Shown piece by piece: positions 16,205 to 24,647 of a stretch of 33,363 nucleotides of DNA. A program made the position numbers and the translations under genes. Source of the stretch: an uncultured Geobacteraceae bacterium (GTDB taxonomy: Bacteria; Desulfobacterota; Desulfuromonadia; Geobacterales; Pseudopelobacteraceae); assembly GCA_903875605.1 (NCBI GenBank), contig CAIQWT010000022.1:1-33363 (forward strand), given 5' to 3'. Under the pieces are notes generated by a model. The model ran no database searches, was not told the origin of the DNA, and worked only from the letters and a program-made list of their open reading frames with translations. Position 1 is the stretch's first letter. Every line of letters starts with the position of its first letter.

Positions 16205-18076
16205 ATGTCAATACTCGAAACAATAAACTCACCCGATGATGTTAAACGACTTCCTGTCTCACGACTTCCTGAACTTGCAGCCGATTTGCGGAAGTCGATC
16301 ATTCAGACCTGTGCCGCCAATGGTGGCCATCTGGCACCTTCTCTAGGGGTTGTTGAGTTAACTATTGCTCTACATAAAGTTTTTGCCACTCCATCAGACA
16401 AGATAGTCTGGGACGTTGGACATCAGGCGTATGCGCATAAGCTATTGACCGGACGCCGTGAAATATTCTCAACATTGCGTACTCTGAATGGAATGAGCGG
16501 GTTTCCGAAACGGCATGAGTCTCAGCATGACGCTTTTGACGTTGGTCATTCGTCAACGTCCATATCAGCTGCTACCGGTTTTGCTGTAGCTAGAGACCTA
16601 GACGGCCGAAGAGGTAAAGTTTTGGCAGTTATCGGTGATGGTTCCATGACCGGCGGTATTGCTTATGAAGGAATTAATCACGCCGGGCACCTCAACAAAG
16701 ACATGATAATAATACTGAACGACAACGAAATGTCTATCGCAGAAAATGTTGGTGCTCTGTCGAACTTTCTGACCCGCACGGCTTCAAGCGAATTTGTTCA
16801 TCGTTTCAAAAAGAGTACAGAATCTTTTCTGAAACGTTTGGATGTGGGCAAAGGTGTCCTTCACGTTGCTCGCAAGATGGAAGAGTCGTTCAAGGGATTA
16901 TTCACGCCAGGTATGCTTTTCGAGGCATTCGGCTTCGAATACATAGGGCCGATTGACGGTCATGATCTTCCTACTCTGATCGAGACGCTGGAAAATGTAA
17001 AAAAATTCGATAATTCGGTTCTCATTCATGTTCTTACGAAAAAAGGAATGGGCTATAAGCCTGCCGAGCAAAACCCATCAATGTTTCACGGTGTTGGGCC
17101 GTTTGAGATTGAGACCGGCAAGGTAATAAAGGGGAAAAGCGGGGCTTCTTCATATACTGCTGTTTTTGGTGCTGCGCTCTGTAAATTGGCTGCTGAAGAT
17201 GATAGGATAGCCGCTATAACTGCTGCCATGCCAGATGGTACCGGCCTTGCCGGGTTTTCTAAAGAGTTTCCTGATCGTTTTTTTGATGTCGGAATTGCGG
17301 AACAGCATGGCGTAACTTTTGCTGCCGGATTGGCTGCAGGAGGTTACCGACCAGTTTTTGCCGTCTATTCAAGTTTTCTGCAGCGAGCTTATGACCAGGT
17401 CTGCCATGATGTCTGCCTGCAGAATTTACCGGTGACTTTTGCCATAGATCGCGGCGGGGTTGTTGGGAACGATGGGCCGACTCATCACGGCGCTTTTGAT
17501 CTTTCCTATCTGCGCCATCTTCCTAATCTGACCCTGATGGCTCCCAAAGATGAAAACGAATTGCAACACATGCTTGCCACTGCAATCGCGCTCGGTACTC
17601 CTGCTGCCGTGCGTTACCCTCGTGGGAATGGCTATGGAGTTGCGCTGGATCAGACGCTTGATATTCTTCCTGTCGGACGTTCTGAAGTGCTGCGTGAAGG
17701 CAATATTGCAGTGGTTATAGCCCTGGGAACAATGGTATATCCCATGTTGGATGCCGCAGAAGTCCTGGATAAAGAAGGTATCTCCTTGACGGTAGTAAAC
17801 GCGCGCTTTGTTAAGCCGCTGGATGATACATTGATCATCACTATGGCAGAGAAGTACGGTATTCTGATAACAATCGAGGAAAACTCGCTGCAGGGAGGTT
17901 TTGGCTCGGCGATTCTGGAGTTGCTAGAAGAGCGAGGCTTAAGCGGTACGCGGGTGCTACGCCTTGGCTATCCCGATTCCTATATTGCTCAGGGTGAGCA
18001 GCACGAGCTAAGGGCTATGCTTGGATTGGATAGGCCCGGTATAACTGCTTCAATTCGAACATTTCTTGCCTCGTAA
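16205..18076 (+). CDS. dxs: 1-deoxy-D-xylulose-5-phosphate synthase
   Basis: A 623-aa thiamine-diphosphate enzyme that joins pyruvate and glyceraldehyde 3-phosphate, the first step of the MEP isoprenoid pathway. Seen are [14 protein letters not shown] (40-53), [16 protein letters not shown], the ThDP motif GDGSMTGG (144-151) with [30 protein letters not shown] with the catalytic Glu, and the C-terminal transketolase domain [15 protein letters not shown]. The length is normal. The ribosome site before ATG 16205 is weak (GACGGG, distant). The stop overlaps the next gene's ATG (TAATG). Confidence 0.97.
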   Translation: MSILETINSPDDVKRLPVSRLPELAADLRKSIIQTCAANGGHLAPSLGVVELTIALHKVFATPSDKIVWDVGHQAYAHKLLTGRREIFSTLRTLNGMSGFPKRHESQHDAFDVGHSSTSISAATGFAVARDLDGRRGKVLAVIGDGSMTGGIAYEGINHAGHLNKDMIIILNDNEMSIAENVGALSNFLTRTASSEFVHRFKKSTESFLKRLDVGKGVLHVARKMEESFKGLFTPGMLFEAFGFEYIGPIDGHDLPTLIETLENVKKFDNSVLIHVLTKKGMGYKPAEQNPSMFHGVGPFEIETGKVIKGKSGASSYTAVFGAALCKLAAEDDRIAAITAAMPDGTGLAGFSKEFPDRFFDVGIAEQHGVTFAAGLAAGGYRPVFAVYSSFLQRAYDQVCHDVCLQNLPVTFAIDRGGVVGNDGPTHHGAFDLSYLRHLPNLTLMAPKDENELQHMLATAIALGTPAAVRYPRGNGYGVALDQTLDILPVGRSEVLREGNIAVVIALGTMVYPMLDAAEVLDKEGISLTVVNARFVKPLDDTLIITMAEKYGILITIEENSLQGGFGSAILELLEERGLSGTRVLRLGYPDSYIAQGEQHELRAMLGLDRPGITASIRTFLAS

Positions 18077-19359
18077 TGAATCCTCGTCCTTTTAATTTAT
18101 TTCGGCTTCTTTGTGGCGCAGCCTGCCTGTGCTTCTTAATTGTTTCCGCTGCTGCTGCCGGGCCGATTGACAGTGATCCGGTATTGCATAGCGGCTATGG
18201 CCGTGAATTATTGCTTCGCGGTGAATATGAAAAGGGTATTGCACAGCTGCGAGAAGCCTATCTACTCTTTCCTCTTAATATTACCTTCAAGCGTAATCTG
18301 GCTGAAGGATATGCTGCTTATGGCCATCAGCAATTCAAACAAAAACGTTATGAACAGGCAGATGAAAATTTTCTCAAGGCTATGGAGCTGTATCCTGAAG
18401 AAGCCGGCTATGTCCTCTTACGTGGTATCTGCAATTATCATCTGAAAAAATACGATGTTGCGAGGTATGAACTGGAGAGGGCGAAGGCACTCAAACCGGA
18501 TTCGGCCGAGATACTTTATTATCTCGGTCTTGTACAGTTTGATACTGACAATCGTCAGCAGGCTATTGAATTATGGGAACAGGCGCTTAAGCTTTCGCCG
18601 GGACGCAAGGAGATCGTTGAGCTTCTTGCCAAATCCCGCAAAGAAAATGCTGTTGAGTCAAGCATGGATCGTGGGCACAGTTCACGCTTCGACTTAACCT
18701 ATGATCCCGGAGTAGATGCCGCTTTTGCCCTGGCAATTCTGGATGTTCTTGAATCTGCGGCCAGTCTCGTTGGAGCAGAACTCGGAATGTTTCCAGAGGC
18801 TCGTGTGCCTGTTGGTATTTATAAACGAGCCGATTATAAAACGGTGACGGATTCTCCTGACTGGTCTGGAGGGTTCTACGATGGTAAGATACGTTTACCT
18901 TTTGGTGCTCTGGCCGAAATAACCCCTGCTATGCGTGGTGTTCTCTACCATGAGTACACTCATGTGGTAGTATTTGAGTTGACCAGGGGCAACTGCCCGC
19001 TCTGGTTGAATGAGGGCATCGCTGAAATGTTTGGTAGAATGCAGCATAATCGCACATTACCCGAATTCGGACGAGCGGCTCGTGCTGGTAAATTGATTGA
19101 CTTTAGAAAGCTGGAGGCCAATTTCAGCGAGCTTTCTCCTTCTGCTGCTGCTTTGGCATACCAGCAGAGTTATGCTTTAGTCAACTATATGGTCACAACA
19201 TATGGTTGGCACCGGATCAAGATGATTCTTTCAGGTCTGGGGACGGGGCTCACTTTTGATGAGTCGCTAAGGATTGCACTAAAAGACTATAATCTGACCT
19301 ACGATACAATGGAAAAGGAATGGCGTATATCTGTTGAAAGAGAAATGGTGGGTAAGTAA
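18076..19359 (+). CDS. TPR protein with zinc metallopeptidase (MA-clan) domain
   Basis: A 427-aa secreted protein. The signal peptide ends near SAAAAG (about residue 29). TPR units span roughly 38-180 (such as QKRYEQADENFLKAMELYP, DNRQQAIELWEQALKLSPG). A gluzincin-type peptidase domain follows, with HEYTH at 292-296 and LNEGIAE at 311-317, whose first Glu (313) is the expected third zinc ligand. It is probably a periplasmic peptidase that finds its substrate through the TPRs. It is translationally coupled to dxs (TAATG), although the functions seem unrelated. The stop lies at the left copy of the direct repeat noted at 19352. Confidence 0.88.
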   Translation: MNPRPFNLFRLLCGAACLCFLIVSAAAAGPIDSDPVLHSGYGRELLLRGEYEKGIAQLREAYLLFPLNITFKRNLAEGYAAYGHQQFKQKRYEQADENFLKAMELYPEEAGYVLLRGICNYHLKKYDVARYELERAKALKPDSAEILYYLGLVQFDTDNRQQAIELWEQALKLSPGRKEIVELLAKSRKENAVESSMDRGHSSRFDLTYDPGVDAAFALAILDVLESAASLVGAELGMFPEARVPVGIYKRADYKTVTDSPDWSGGFYDGKIRLPFGALAEITPAMRGVLYHEYTHVVVFELTRGNCPLWLNEGIAEMFGRMQHNRTLPEFGRAARAGKLIDFRKLEANFSELSPSAAALAYQQSYALVNYMVTTYGWHRIKMILSGLGTGLTFDESLRIALKDYNLTYDTMEKEWRISVEREMVGK

Positions 19360-19768
19360 CTTTTATCTTGCTTCGATATTTTAGCCTCGTTCAGTTTTAA
19401 GCTATGCATCCCAATCAGCGCCTTGGGGCTTTAGTTTAATGGTGTTAATCTCTAAAAAATGGATTAAGCCCTATAGATTATTAGTGTCACATACAGGCCA
19501 AACAAATAATTCTGTGTTATTGCGCTTGTCACTGTCATCTCCAGTTTCCAAGTCCACGGCCAATGTAAAAAAAATATGGCGAAAATTGTGTGTGTGATGT
19601 TGGACCTGTAGGATATGTCCAGTTATAGCATACATTGTAAAAGCATAATTGAGCTTTTCTTTTTTAATAACTAATTACATCCATATTACCTGAAAATGGG
19701 CTTGTTGGCTTGAACAGGGCGAAAATTAGTCTGTAAGTATCTTTTTCTCTTGCTTCGATATTTCAATC
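19352..19768. repeat. Imperfect direct repeat flanking ~380 bp before tRNA-Pro
   Basis: The segment near 19352-19382 (GTAAGTAACTTTTATCTTGC then TTCGATATTT) recurs at 19733-19763 (GTAAGTATCTTTTTCTCTTG then CTTCGATATTT) with two or three differences and one indel. The right copy supplies the -35 region of the tRNA-Pro promoter; the left copy overlaps the end of the peptidase gene. The bases between hold no ORF and only a weak hairpin (AAAAGC/GCTTTT, 19639-19658). Confidence 0.65.
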
Positions 19769-19778
19769 GTGGTATACA
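19750..19778 (+). promoter_or_regulatory. Promoter of tRNA-Pro
   Basis: TTGCTT (19750-19755), a 17-bp spacer and TATACA (19773-19778), with TG one base upstream of the -10 (TGGTATACAAT, an extended -10). The distance to the tRNA (about 13 bp) is suitable. Confidence 0.7.
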
Positions 19779-19791
19779 ATTTATCTTTCGT

Positions 19792-19868
19792 CGGTGAGTA
19801 GCGCAGCCTGGTAGCGCACCTGCCTTGGGAGCAGGGGGTCGCTGGTTCGATTCCAGTCTCACCGACCA
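19792..19868 (+). tRNA. tRNA-Pro (anticodon TGG)
   Basis: A complete 77-base cloverleaf: acceptor CGGTGAG/CTCACCG, D arm GCGC...GCGC, anticodon stem CCTGC/GCAGG with loop CTTGGGA (anticodon TGG), T arm GCTGG-TTCGATT-CCAGT (last pair G-T), discriminator A and encoded CCA. A C at the first position is normal for bacterial tRNA-Pro. Confidence 0.97.
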
Positions 19869-19878
19869 GCAAATTCAA

Positions 19879-19909
19879 GGGGTTACAGTTCATTCTGTAG
19901 CTCCTTTTT
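19879..19909 (+). terminator. Terminator of tRNA-Pro
   Basis: GGGGTTACAG and CTGTAGCTCC form a ten-pair stem (two G-U pairs) with loop TTCATT, followed by five T. Confidence 0.85.
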
Positions 19910-20070
19910 GTGTTAATTCAGCAATTAACCAGTGTGTAAGTGAAATCGGACTAGCCTTGGCAATCTTGATACGAACTAAGATCTAAACCGCAACATTTAA
20001 TATCGATCAGAGCATCATTCTTTGTGTGTTTTTAAGTATGCTGAAGCTTCTCTGGAAAATGGAGTAAAAT

Positions 20071-20520
20071 GTGGCTATTAAATTCAGTATCCTCTTTAAA
20101 ATTTTTCTGGTGACTGCTTGTTGCATGATTTCATCGCTTGATGTGCTGGCTGTGGAGCCATTAGAAATAAAGCAACTAACTGATGCTGACAAAATTTACT
20201 TTGGAAGCAGACTAACATCGGACCAAATTGAAAAACTTCAGCATATAAGTGCTCATGGCTACAATATGAGCAAGTTGCCTTGCGAAAAAATTGTAGCAAT
20301 TAACAAAAATATACATTTTTTAAGCTTGGTAACTCCTGTCTTTCGAAGCGCCTCTACCAGTGGTGAGGTTAGTGCATATGCAAAAAAATACTCCACTACA
20401 TTAGCACGCGAGCTTACTGACACTGTAAAAGCATTCAATGAGATCCTGCCGCGCTACAAGCAAATATGTTCATCTACCAAACAAAATCCCAAAAACACTG
20501 AATCACGCCAAAATCAATAA
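20071..20520 (+). CDS. Secreted protein of unknown function, 149 aa
   Basis: It starts at GTG 20071 with GGAG eight bases before it. The first ~28 residues form a signal peptide (KFSILFKIFLVTACCMISSLDVLAVEP). The mature part is mostly helical and polar, with two cysteines (in KLPCEK and KQICSS) that could form a disulfide, and an Asn/Gln/Lys-rich tail. No family is recognised. It stands alone between the tRNA-Pro terminator and a long non-coding stretch. It is AT-rich, so it may be accessory. Confidence 0.65.
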   Translation: MAIKFSILFKIFLVTACCMISSLDVLAVEPLEIKQLTDADKIYFGSRLTSDQIEKLQHISAHGYNMSKLPCEKIVAINKNIHFLSLVTPVFRSASTSGEVSAYAKKYSTTLARELTDTVKAFNEILPRYKQICSSTKQNPKNTESRQNQ

Positions 20521-20921
20521 GACCACCAACTCTCTCTGATGGACTCAGACCATATATAGAAAATAGTGGTTTTTTTGACCATATATCATTATGAGATCAA
20601 CATGCATGTCTGATAATTAATATTGATTTCACATTGGCCTTTATTGCCATTATGTTTTCTCTCTCCTGAAACGGTACCAGTAAGTCTCTGTTCGAACGTG
20701 TTTACTGCGCATAACTTTTTTATACACAGCTTGTTTCATATACAAATCGTAACTAACCGATAATACTACACACACGTATGGTAGCTCGGCTTTTAGTATT
20801 TATTTCACATACACTGATGCAGCATTATATTTCGGACGTAGGTAGTAGATAATCAACACCATATACTATAAATACTAACATTACAGCATGTTACAAAAAT
20901 ATTGTGGGTGTATGTCAAGCT
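20521..20921. other. 400-bp non-coding region upstream of a sigma-54 promoter
   Basis: There is no reading frame of note. GACCATATAT occurs twice, 29 bp apart (about 20547 and 20576). The dyad TAACAT-N6-ATGTTA lies at 20876-20893, about 60 bp before the promoter start, a plausible activator site. The length fits a region where enhancer-binding proteins act. Confidence 0.4.
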
Positions 20922-20937
20922 TGGCACTTGCTATGCA
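20922..20937 (+). promoter_or_regulatory. Sigma-54 (-24/-12) promoter
   Basis: TGGCACTTGCTATGCA matches the sigma-54 consensus TGGCAC-N5-TTGCA with one mismatch (ATGCA). GG and GC are correctly 12 bases apart. The predicted RNA start is near 20948, 46 bases before the membrane-protein gene at 20994. Confidence 0.75.
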
Positions 20938-20993
20938 AATGCTTAAGTACAACAGCAATTAAATTCAACACCATTTATAAATAGGAGGATGTC

Positions 20994-21221
20994 ATGAGAG
21001 CACTTATTACGTTAATGGGAATCATCGCACCAACTACAGTATTGGCAGCAACAGAAGCAGCAGCACGTGTAGATAACAGTGGAATTTTTGTTTGGGTGTT
21101 TCTAGGCTTTTGCGCACTGATAGTTGTAGCCCAGGTAGTTCCGGCAGTACTGCTGCTGACAGGTATGGTAAAAGGAGTTGTATCTGTAGTTAAAGATGAA
21201 GTAGTTGCCGTTAAGCACTAG
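20994..21221 (+). CDS. Small membrane protein, 75 aa, sigma-54 controlled
   Basis: The first ~18 residues look like a signal peptide (ITLMGIIAPTTVLAATEA). After a short polar part follows one hydrophobic helix (FVWVFLGFCALIVVAQVVPAVLLLTGMV), then a charged tail with alternating Val/Lys/Glu. The product would sit in the inner membrane with a short cytoplasmic tail. The ribosome site is excellent (AGGAGGATGTC before ATG). It is a single-gene unit bounded by a sigma-54 promoter and a hairpin. I do not recognise the family, though small proteins of this type occur in Geobacter genomes. Confidence 0.75.
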   Translation: MRALITLMGIIAPTTVLAATEAAARVDNSGIFVWVFLGFCALIVVAQVVPAVLLLTGMVKGVVSVVKDEVVAVKH

Positions 21222-21254
21222 TCACCAGGTAGTAAACAACGACATTGATTCTTT

Positions 21255-21279
21255 GAAAGGCCGCTTTATGCGGCCTTTC
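21255..21279 (+). terminator. Hairpin after the 75-aa membrane protein
   Basis: GAAAGGCCGC and GCGGCCTTTC form a ten-pair stem with loop TTTAT. The T tract is short (TTTC within the stem), but the position 34 bases after the stop fits a terminator. Confidence 0.8.
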
Positions 21280-21419
21280 TGCGTTTGCGACCTTTTGTTG
21301 CGTTAGATTTAGGTCATATTTTATTGTTTTTTAAAAACTCAAACGATATATTGATTAATATCAATTTTGTTTTTTGCCTTGACTATCTTGTTGACGATTA
21401 TACCGTTTAAGGAGTTTTC

Positions 21420-21797
21420 TTGAGGATAAAGATACATTGTCTGTTGAGTGTGTTATTAATAAGCGCCATTATGTTTCAATTTTTACTGCCGAAGATATGC
21501 AGTGCGGATTTTTTCAAGTACAAGGATGACCGTGGCGCACTTATAATCACAAACAAGTTTGAAGACATCCCAAAAAAATATCGTAACCGGGTTAAAGTCT
21601 TGTGGGACGCTGATATGAATGCGAAGGATCCAGTTGCAAGGCGTCGGGCCGCTGCTAAAGAACAGTTTGAAAGGCAGGATGCAGCTAAAAAGGTTCCATT
21701 GGAAACAGAACAAAAGAAAAATTCGTCAAAAAAGGAAAAGTCACTGGTTATTGAAATGGATGAGAACACCGGCCAGCTGATTCGTCGTTTCGAATAA
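21420..21797 (+). CDS. Secreted DUF4124-like protein
   Basis: A 125-aa protein with a signal peptide (about 1-29, ending KICSAD), then a short DUF4124-like motif FFKYKDDRGALIITNKFEDIPKKYR typical of periplasmic proteins with one small beta domain. A Lys/Glu/Arg-rich helical tail follows. The start is TTG 21420 with AAGGAG seven bases before it; no better start exists. A 39-bp gap to the PhnD-type gene suggests one operon, so it may be an accessory of that binding protein. The exact role is unknown. Confidence 0.72.
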   Translation: MRIKIHCLLSVLLISAIMFQFLLPKICSADFFKYKDDRGALIITNKFEDIPKKYRNRVKVLWDADMNAKDPVARRRAAAKEQFERQDAAKKVPLETEQKKNSSKKEKSLVIEMDENTGQLIRRFE

Positions 21798-21836
21798 AAA
21801 GTTACACGACAGCCCAGGTCCGCAAGGAGAACTGCA

Positions 21837-22664
21837 ATGAAAAAAACACGGATTTTACTTCTTATAGTTTTTCTGCTTTTGACCGCAGGTATGGCAGCGG
21901 CATCGGACTCACTTACTATTGGCGTTGCTCCTCACACCAGTGCTCGCGTTATACTTGAAATGTATCAGCCTCTACGTATCTATCTTGAAAAAGTGCTTGG
22001 CAGAACTGTTGAAATTGTCACTGCTCCCGATTTTGACACCTTTGCCCGACGGGGATTAGCACAGGAATACGATATTGCCGTTACTACCGGTCATCAGGCC
22101 AGACTTTTTCAAACGGAAAGCGGATATATTCCGTTTCTGACCTACAAAGCCGATTTCAAAGCGGTGGCTGTTGTTGCTTTGAAAGGTACAATTAAAGTTC
22201 CTGCCGACTTAAAAGGTAAGCAAGTTCTTGGCCTGAGTCCGACATCTCTTGTGACATTGTGGGGGCAGCACTGGCTTAAGGAAAATAAAATTGATTCTGC
22301 ATCCGTAAAGTATGTCAGTGCCTCGGACAGTGTTTCTCAACTGGTTATTGCCGGAGATGCGGCCGCCGGATTTACTTCTCTTGCAAATTATCAGAAACTT
22401 ACCCCTGATGTGCGCGGTCAGTTGCGCATACTTGCAGAAAGCAAATCCATGGCGGGGCGTGTATATCTTTTAAATAAGCGGAATACCTACCTTCAGCAAA
22501 AGATTGACGCCGCTTTGTGGTCGTTTGCAGCTACCCCCGAAGCAAAAAAATACTTTGAAACTAACAAGCTGGAAGGTTACCGCAAGCTCAGGAATAATGA
22601 GCTGAAAGAGATGGATCCCTACGCCAATGAGGTGAAAAAGTTTTTGCGCAACAGTACTAAATAA
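21837..22664 (+). CDS. PhnD-type periplasmic substrate-binding protein
   Basis: A 275-aa protein with a signal peptide (cut near AAASD) and the PhnD-like type 2 binding fold: SLTIGVAPHTSARVILEMYQPLRIYLEKVLG, then the alternating two-lobe pattern with YDIAVTTGHQARLF, ADLKGKQVLGLSPTSLVTLW and DAAAGFTSLANYQKL. Family members bind phosphonates, phosphite or other oxyanions, and many serve as sensors. No ABC permease or ATPase gene is next to it, so a sensing or scavenging role is more likely than a full transporter. AAGGAG precedes the ATG. The gene ends before a shared terminator. Confidence 0.85.
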   Translation: MKKTRILLLIVFLLLTAGMAAASDSLTIGVAPHTSARVILEMYQPLRIYLEKVLGRTVEIVTAPDFDTFARRGLAQEYDIAVTTGHQARLFQTESGYIPFLTYKADFKAVAVVALKGTIKVPADLKGKQVLGLSPTSLVTLWGQHWLKENKIDSASVKYVSASDSVSQLVIAGDAAAGFTSLANYQKLTPDVRGQLRILAESKSMAGRVYLLNKRNTYLQQKIDAALWSFAATPEAKKYFETNKLEGYRKLRNNELKEMDPYANEVKKFLRNSTK

Positions 22665-22705
22665 TACGCCATTCTTTCCGCATATCTGGAAAATAAAAAA
22701 TATAA

Positions 22706-22740
22706 AAAAGGCCGCGAGATAAATTGTCCCGCGGCCTTTT
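22706..22740. terminator. Bidirectional terminator
   Basis: AAAAGGCCGCG and CGCGGCCTTTT form an 11-pair stem with runs of A and T at both outer ends. It serves the plus-strand phnD-like gene and the converging minus-strand gene at 22774. Confidence 0.9.
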
Positions 22741-22773
22741 CAACCTGCCCGTCTTAATAAGATAGATCTGCTT

Positions 22774-23085
22774 CTATGCACCGCCCATCATTAATTCGTT
22801 TAGAGTTCTATTCGCTTCGTCAAGCCTGTTTTCAAGCCTTTTAAGTTCATCATTAGTATAAACACTTGTTCCTCTACCGATCTCAATCTGAATACGATCT
22901 ATTCTCTCCTGAATCGAATCAACCTGGTTCCCACAGTTCATTGAAACTAGTAAACATTCGTTCTTTAAACCCTGTTCTGCCGGGTTCATGCCAGGCATTT
23001 CAGCTCTATCTTCCGCTAGTACCGGTGCGGCTATTATCATAAGAGCTGCGGCTAACAGCGTAATTCTAAACATAATCCGTCTCAT
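22774..23085 (-). CDS. Small periplasmic protein with coiled coil, 103 aa
   Basis: The signal peptide (MRRIMFRITLLAAALMIIAAPVLA) is followed by a mature part of about 79 residues containing two cysteines (Cys44 and Cys51 in ECLLVSMNC) and a long amphipathic helix (QVDSIQERIDRIQIEI ... NDELKRLENRLDEANRTLNELM). ATG 23085 is used because AAGGAG lies six bases before it; a TTG two codons earlier is less likely. Its promoter has a Fur-like box at its upstream edge, so iron control is possible. The family is not recognised beyond similarity to small Geobacter periplasmic proteins. Confidence 0.72.
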   Translation of the reverse strand: MRRIMFRITLLAAALMIIAAPVLAEDRAEMPGMNPAEQGLKNECLLVSMNCGNQVDSIQERIDRIQIEIGRGTSVYTNDELKRLENRLDEANRTLNELMMGGA

Positions 23086-23124
23086 GGCCAACTCCTTTTG
23101 TATGAAATTACCATCTATGACTTG

Positions 23125-23153
23125 ACTATAGTCGTCTTATGCTTATATTGCAA
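23125..23153 (-). promoter_or_regulatory. Promoter of the 103-aa periplasmic protein
   Basis: On the minus strand TTGCAA (23153-23148), a 17-bp spacer and TATAGT (23130-23125). The start of RNA is expected near 23118, 33 bases before the ATG. Confidence 0.65.
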
Positions 23154-23154
23154 G

Positions 23155-23169
23155 TGAAAACCATTATCA
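23155..23169. promoter_or_regulatory. Fur-like box
   Basis: TGAAAACCATTATCA compared with the 7-1-7 Fur consensus TGATAAT-N-ATTATCA: the right half is perfect and the left half matches five of seven. It lies one base upstream of the -35 box of the minus-strand promoter, and about 180 bp before the MFS gene on the other side. Confidence 0.5.
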
Positions 23170-23348
23170 ATACTGCCGCTGATTATAAATACCCTAATAC
23201 GCTTTTTTCACCCATTCCTAGGATGTAATTTCAACAAATTGCAGTCTCGTATACAGTTAGCAAGGAATAGCAATGCCGCCCTATAAATTCAATAGCTTTC
23301 AGCCTCGATATCTGATAGATGCCTATTCATTAATAGGAAAATAGCATA

Positions 23349-24578
23349 ATGGAGAGTCTTATGTTCAGTGGAAATCGCGATGTTATTCTGCTTTTAATTA
23401 CCCGCACACTCAGGCTCTTTGGATACGGATTTTTATCGGTAGTCCTCGCCCTCTATCTCTCGGAATCAGGTTTAGACGATTTATTCATGGGAGTGATGTT
23501 CTCATTGACACTTGTCGGTGATGCGGGGATATCATTAATACTCACAACGACAGCTGATCGATTCGGCCGTAAAAAAACGCTTATAATCGGAGCCGTTCTT
23601 ATGATGGTTGCTGGCGTTGTCTTTATGATGACCAGCAATCCACTTCTGTTAATCATTGCAGCGATTATTGGGGTTATTAGCCCGAGTGGTAACGAAATTG
23701 GTCCATTTCTTCCAGTTGAGCAGGCAATACTTTCCCAGCTTGTCCATACAGATCAGCGAACGAGATTGTTTGCCTGGTACGGTTTGATCGGGTCGTTTGC
23801 CACAGCGTTAGGCGCACTAGCCAGTGGCTTTGCAGCCACAGCGCTCCAAACACGCGGCTTTTCAGCGTTGGATTCCTATCGGGTTATACTGTGTGGATAT
23901 GCACTAATCGGTGGAATGCTTGCGCTTGTTTTCACCGGGCTATCAAAGGAATGTGAGGTCATACGATCTGATGCTTCTAGTGCATCTCAATATCGCTTTG
24001 GACTGCATAAGTCGCGTGGCGTTGTTTACAAGCTTTCATTGCTCTTTTCACTGGATGCTTTTGCTGGTGGTTTTGTCCTGCAGAGTTTTATGGCGTACTG
24101 GTTTCATGTGCGCTACGGTGCGAATGAGGCTGTACTTGGCAGCATATTTTTTGGTGCTAATCTCCTGGCCGGAATTTCAGCACTGCTTGCTGTGCCTCTG
24201 GCAAAGAAGATAGGACTGATCCGGACGATGGTGTTTACTCATTTACCGTCTAATGTTCTGCTGATCCTTGTCCCGCTTATGCCTAACTTTACGCTTGCGA
24301 TCACTATGTTGCTGTTGCGCTTCAGTATTTCTCAGATGGATGTGCCGACACGTCAAGCCTATACTATGGCTGTTGTTGATCCTGACGAACGCTCTGCGGC
24401 CGCCGGCATAACAGGAATAGCGCGTTCTATAGGTGCTTCGCTCTCACCTGCAGTTGCTGGCGCCCTGCTGTCAACTTTTCTTGGTGGGCCGTTTATTGTC
24501 GCCGGTGGACTGAAAATTATCTATGATATTATCCTGTTCAGAAGCTTCAAAGCTGCAAATGTTTCCGATGAAATGTAA
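23349..24578 (+). CDS. MFS transporter
   Basis: A 409-aa inner-membrane protein with about 12 hydrophobic segments. The loop between helices 2 and 3 carries the MFS signature (ADRFGRKK, about residues 69-76), and the mirrored loop in the second half reads LAKKIG. Helices 4-5 include GLIGSFATALGALASG. The substrate is unknown; the overall pattern fits drug or metabolite efflux by proton antiport. Start: ATG 23349 has AGGAA about nine bases before it; ATG 23361 with GGAGAG five bases before it is an equally good alternative. It is a single-gene unit. Confidence 0.88.
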   Translation: MESLMFSGNRDVILLLITRTLRLFGYGFLSVVLALYLSESGLDDLFMGVMFSLTLVGDAGISLILTTTADRFGRKKTLIIGAVLMMVAGVVFMMTSNPLLLIIAAIIGVISPSGNEIGPFLPVEQAILSQLVHTDQRTRLFAWYGLIGSFATALGALASGFAATALQTRGFSALDSYRVILCGYALIGGMLALVFTGLSKECEVIRSDASSASQYRFGLHKSRGVVYKLSLLFSLDAFAGGFVLQSFMAYWFHVRYGANEAVLGSIFFGANLLAGISALLAVPLAKKIGLIRTMVFTHLPSNVLLILVPLMPNFTLAITMLLLRFSISQMDVPTRQAYTMAVVDPDERSAAAGITGIARSIGASLSPAVAGALLSTFLGGPFIVAGGLKIIYDIILFRSFKAANVSDEM

Positions 24579-24587
24579 TTACAGGCG

Positions 24588-24613
24588 AAAAAAAAGGCCG
24601 GTTATCCCGGCCT
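24588..24613 (-). terminator. Terminator of the chemoreceptor pair
   Basis: On the minus strand AGGCCGG-GATAA-CCGGCCT is followed by a run of T (eight A on the plus strand at 24588-24595). It lies 34 bases past the stop of the minus-strand receptor gene. Confidence 0.85.
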
Positions 24614-24647
24614 AGATTGTCATTTATGCAAAGCCAAGCGGCTATTA

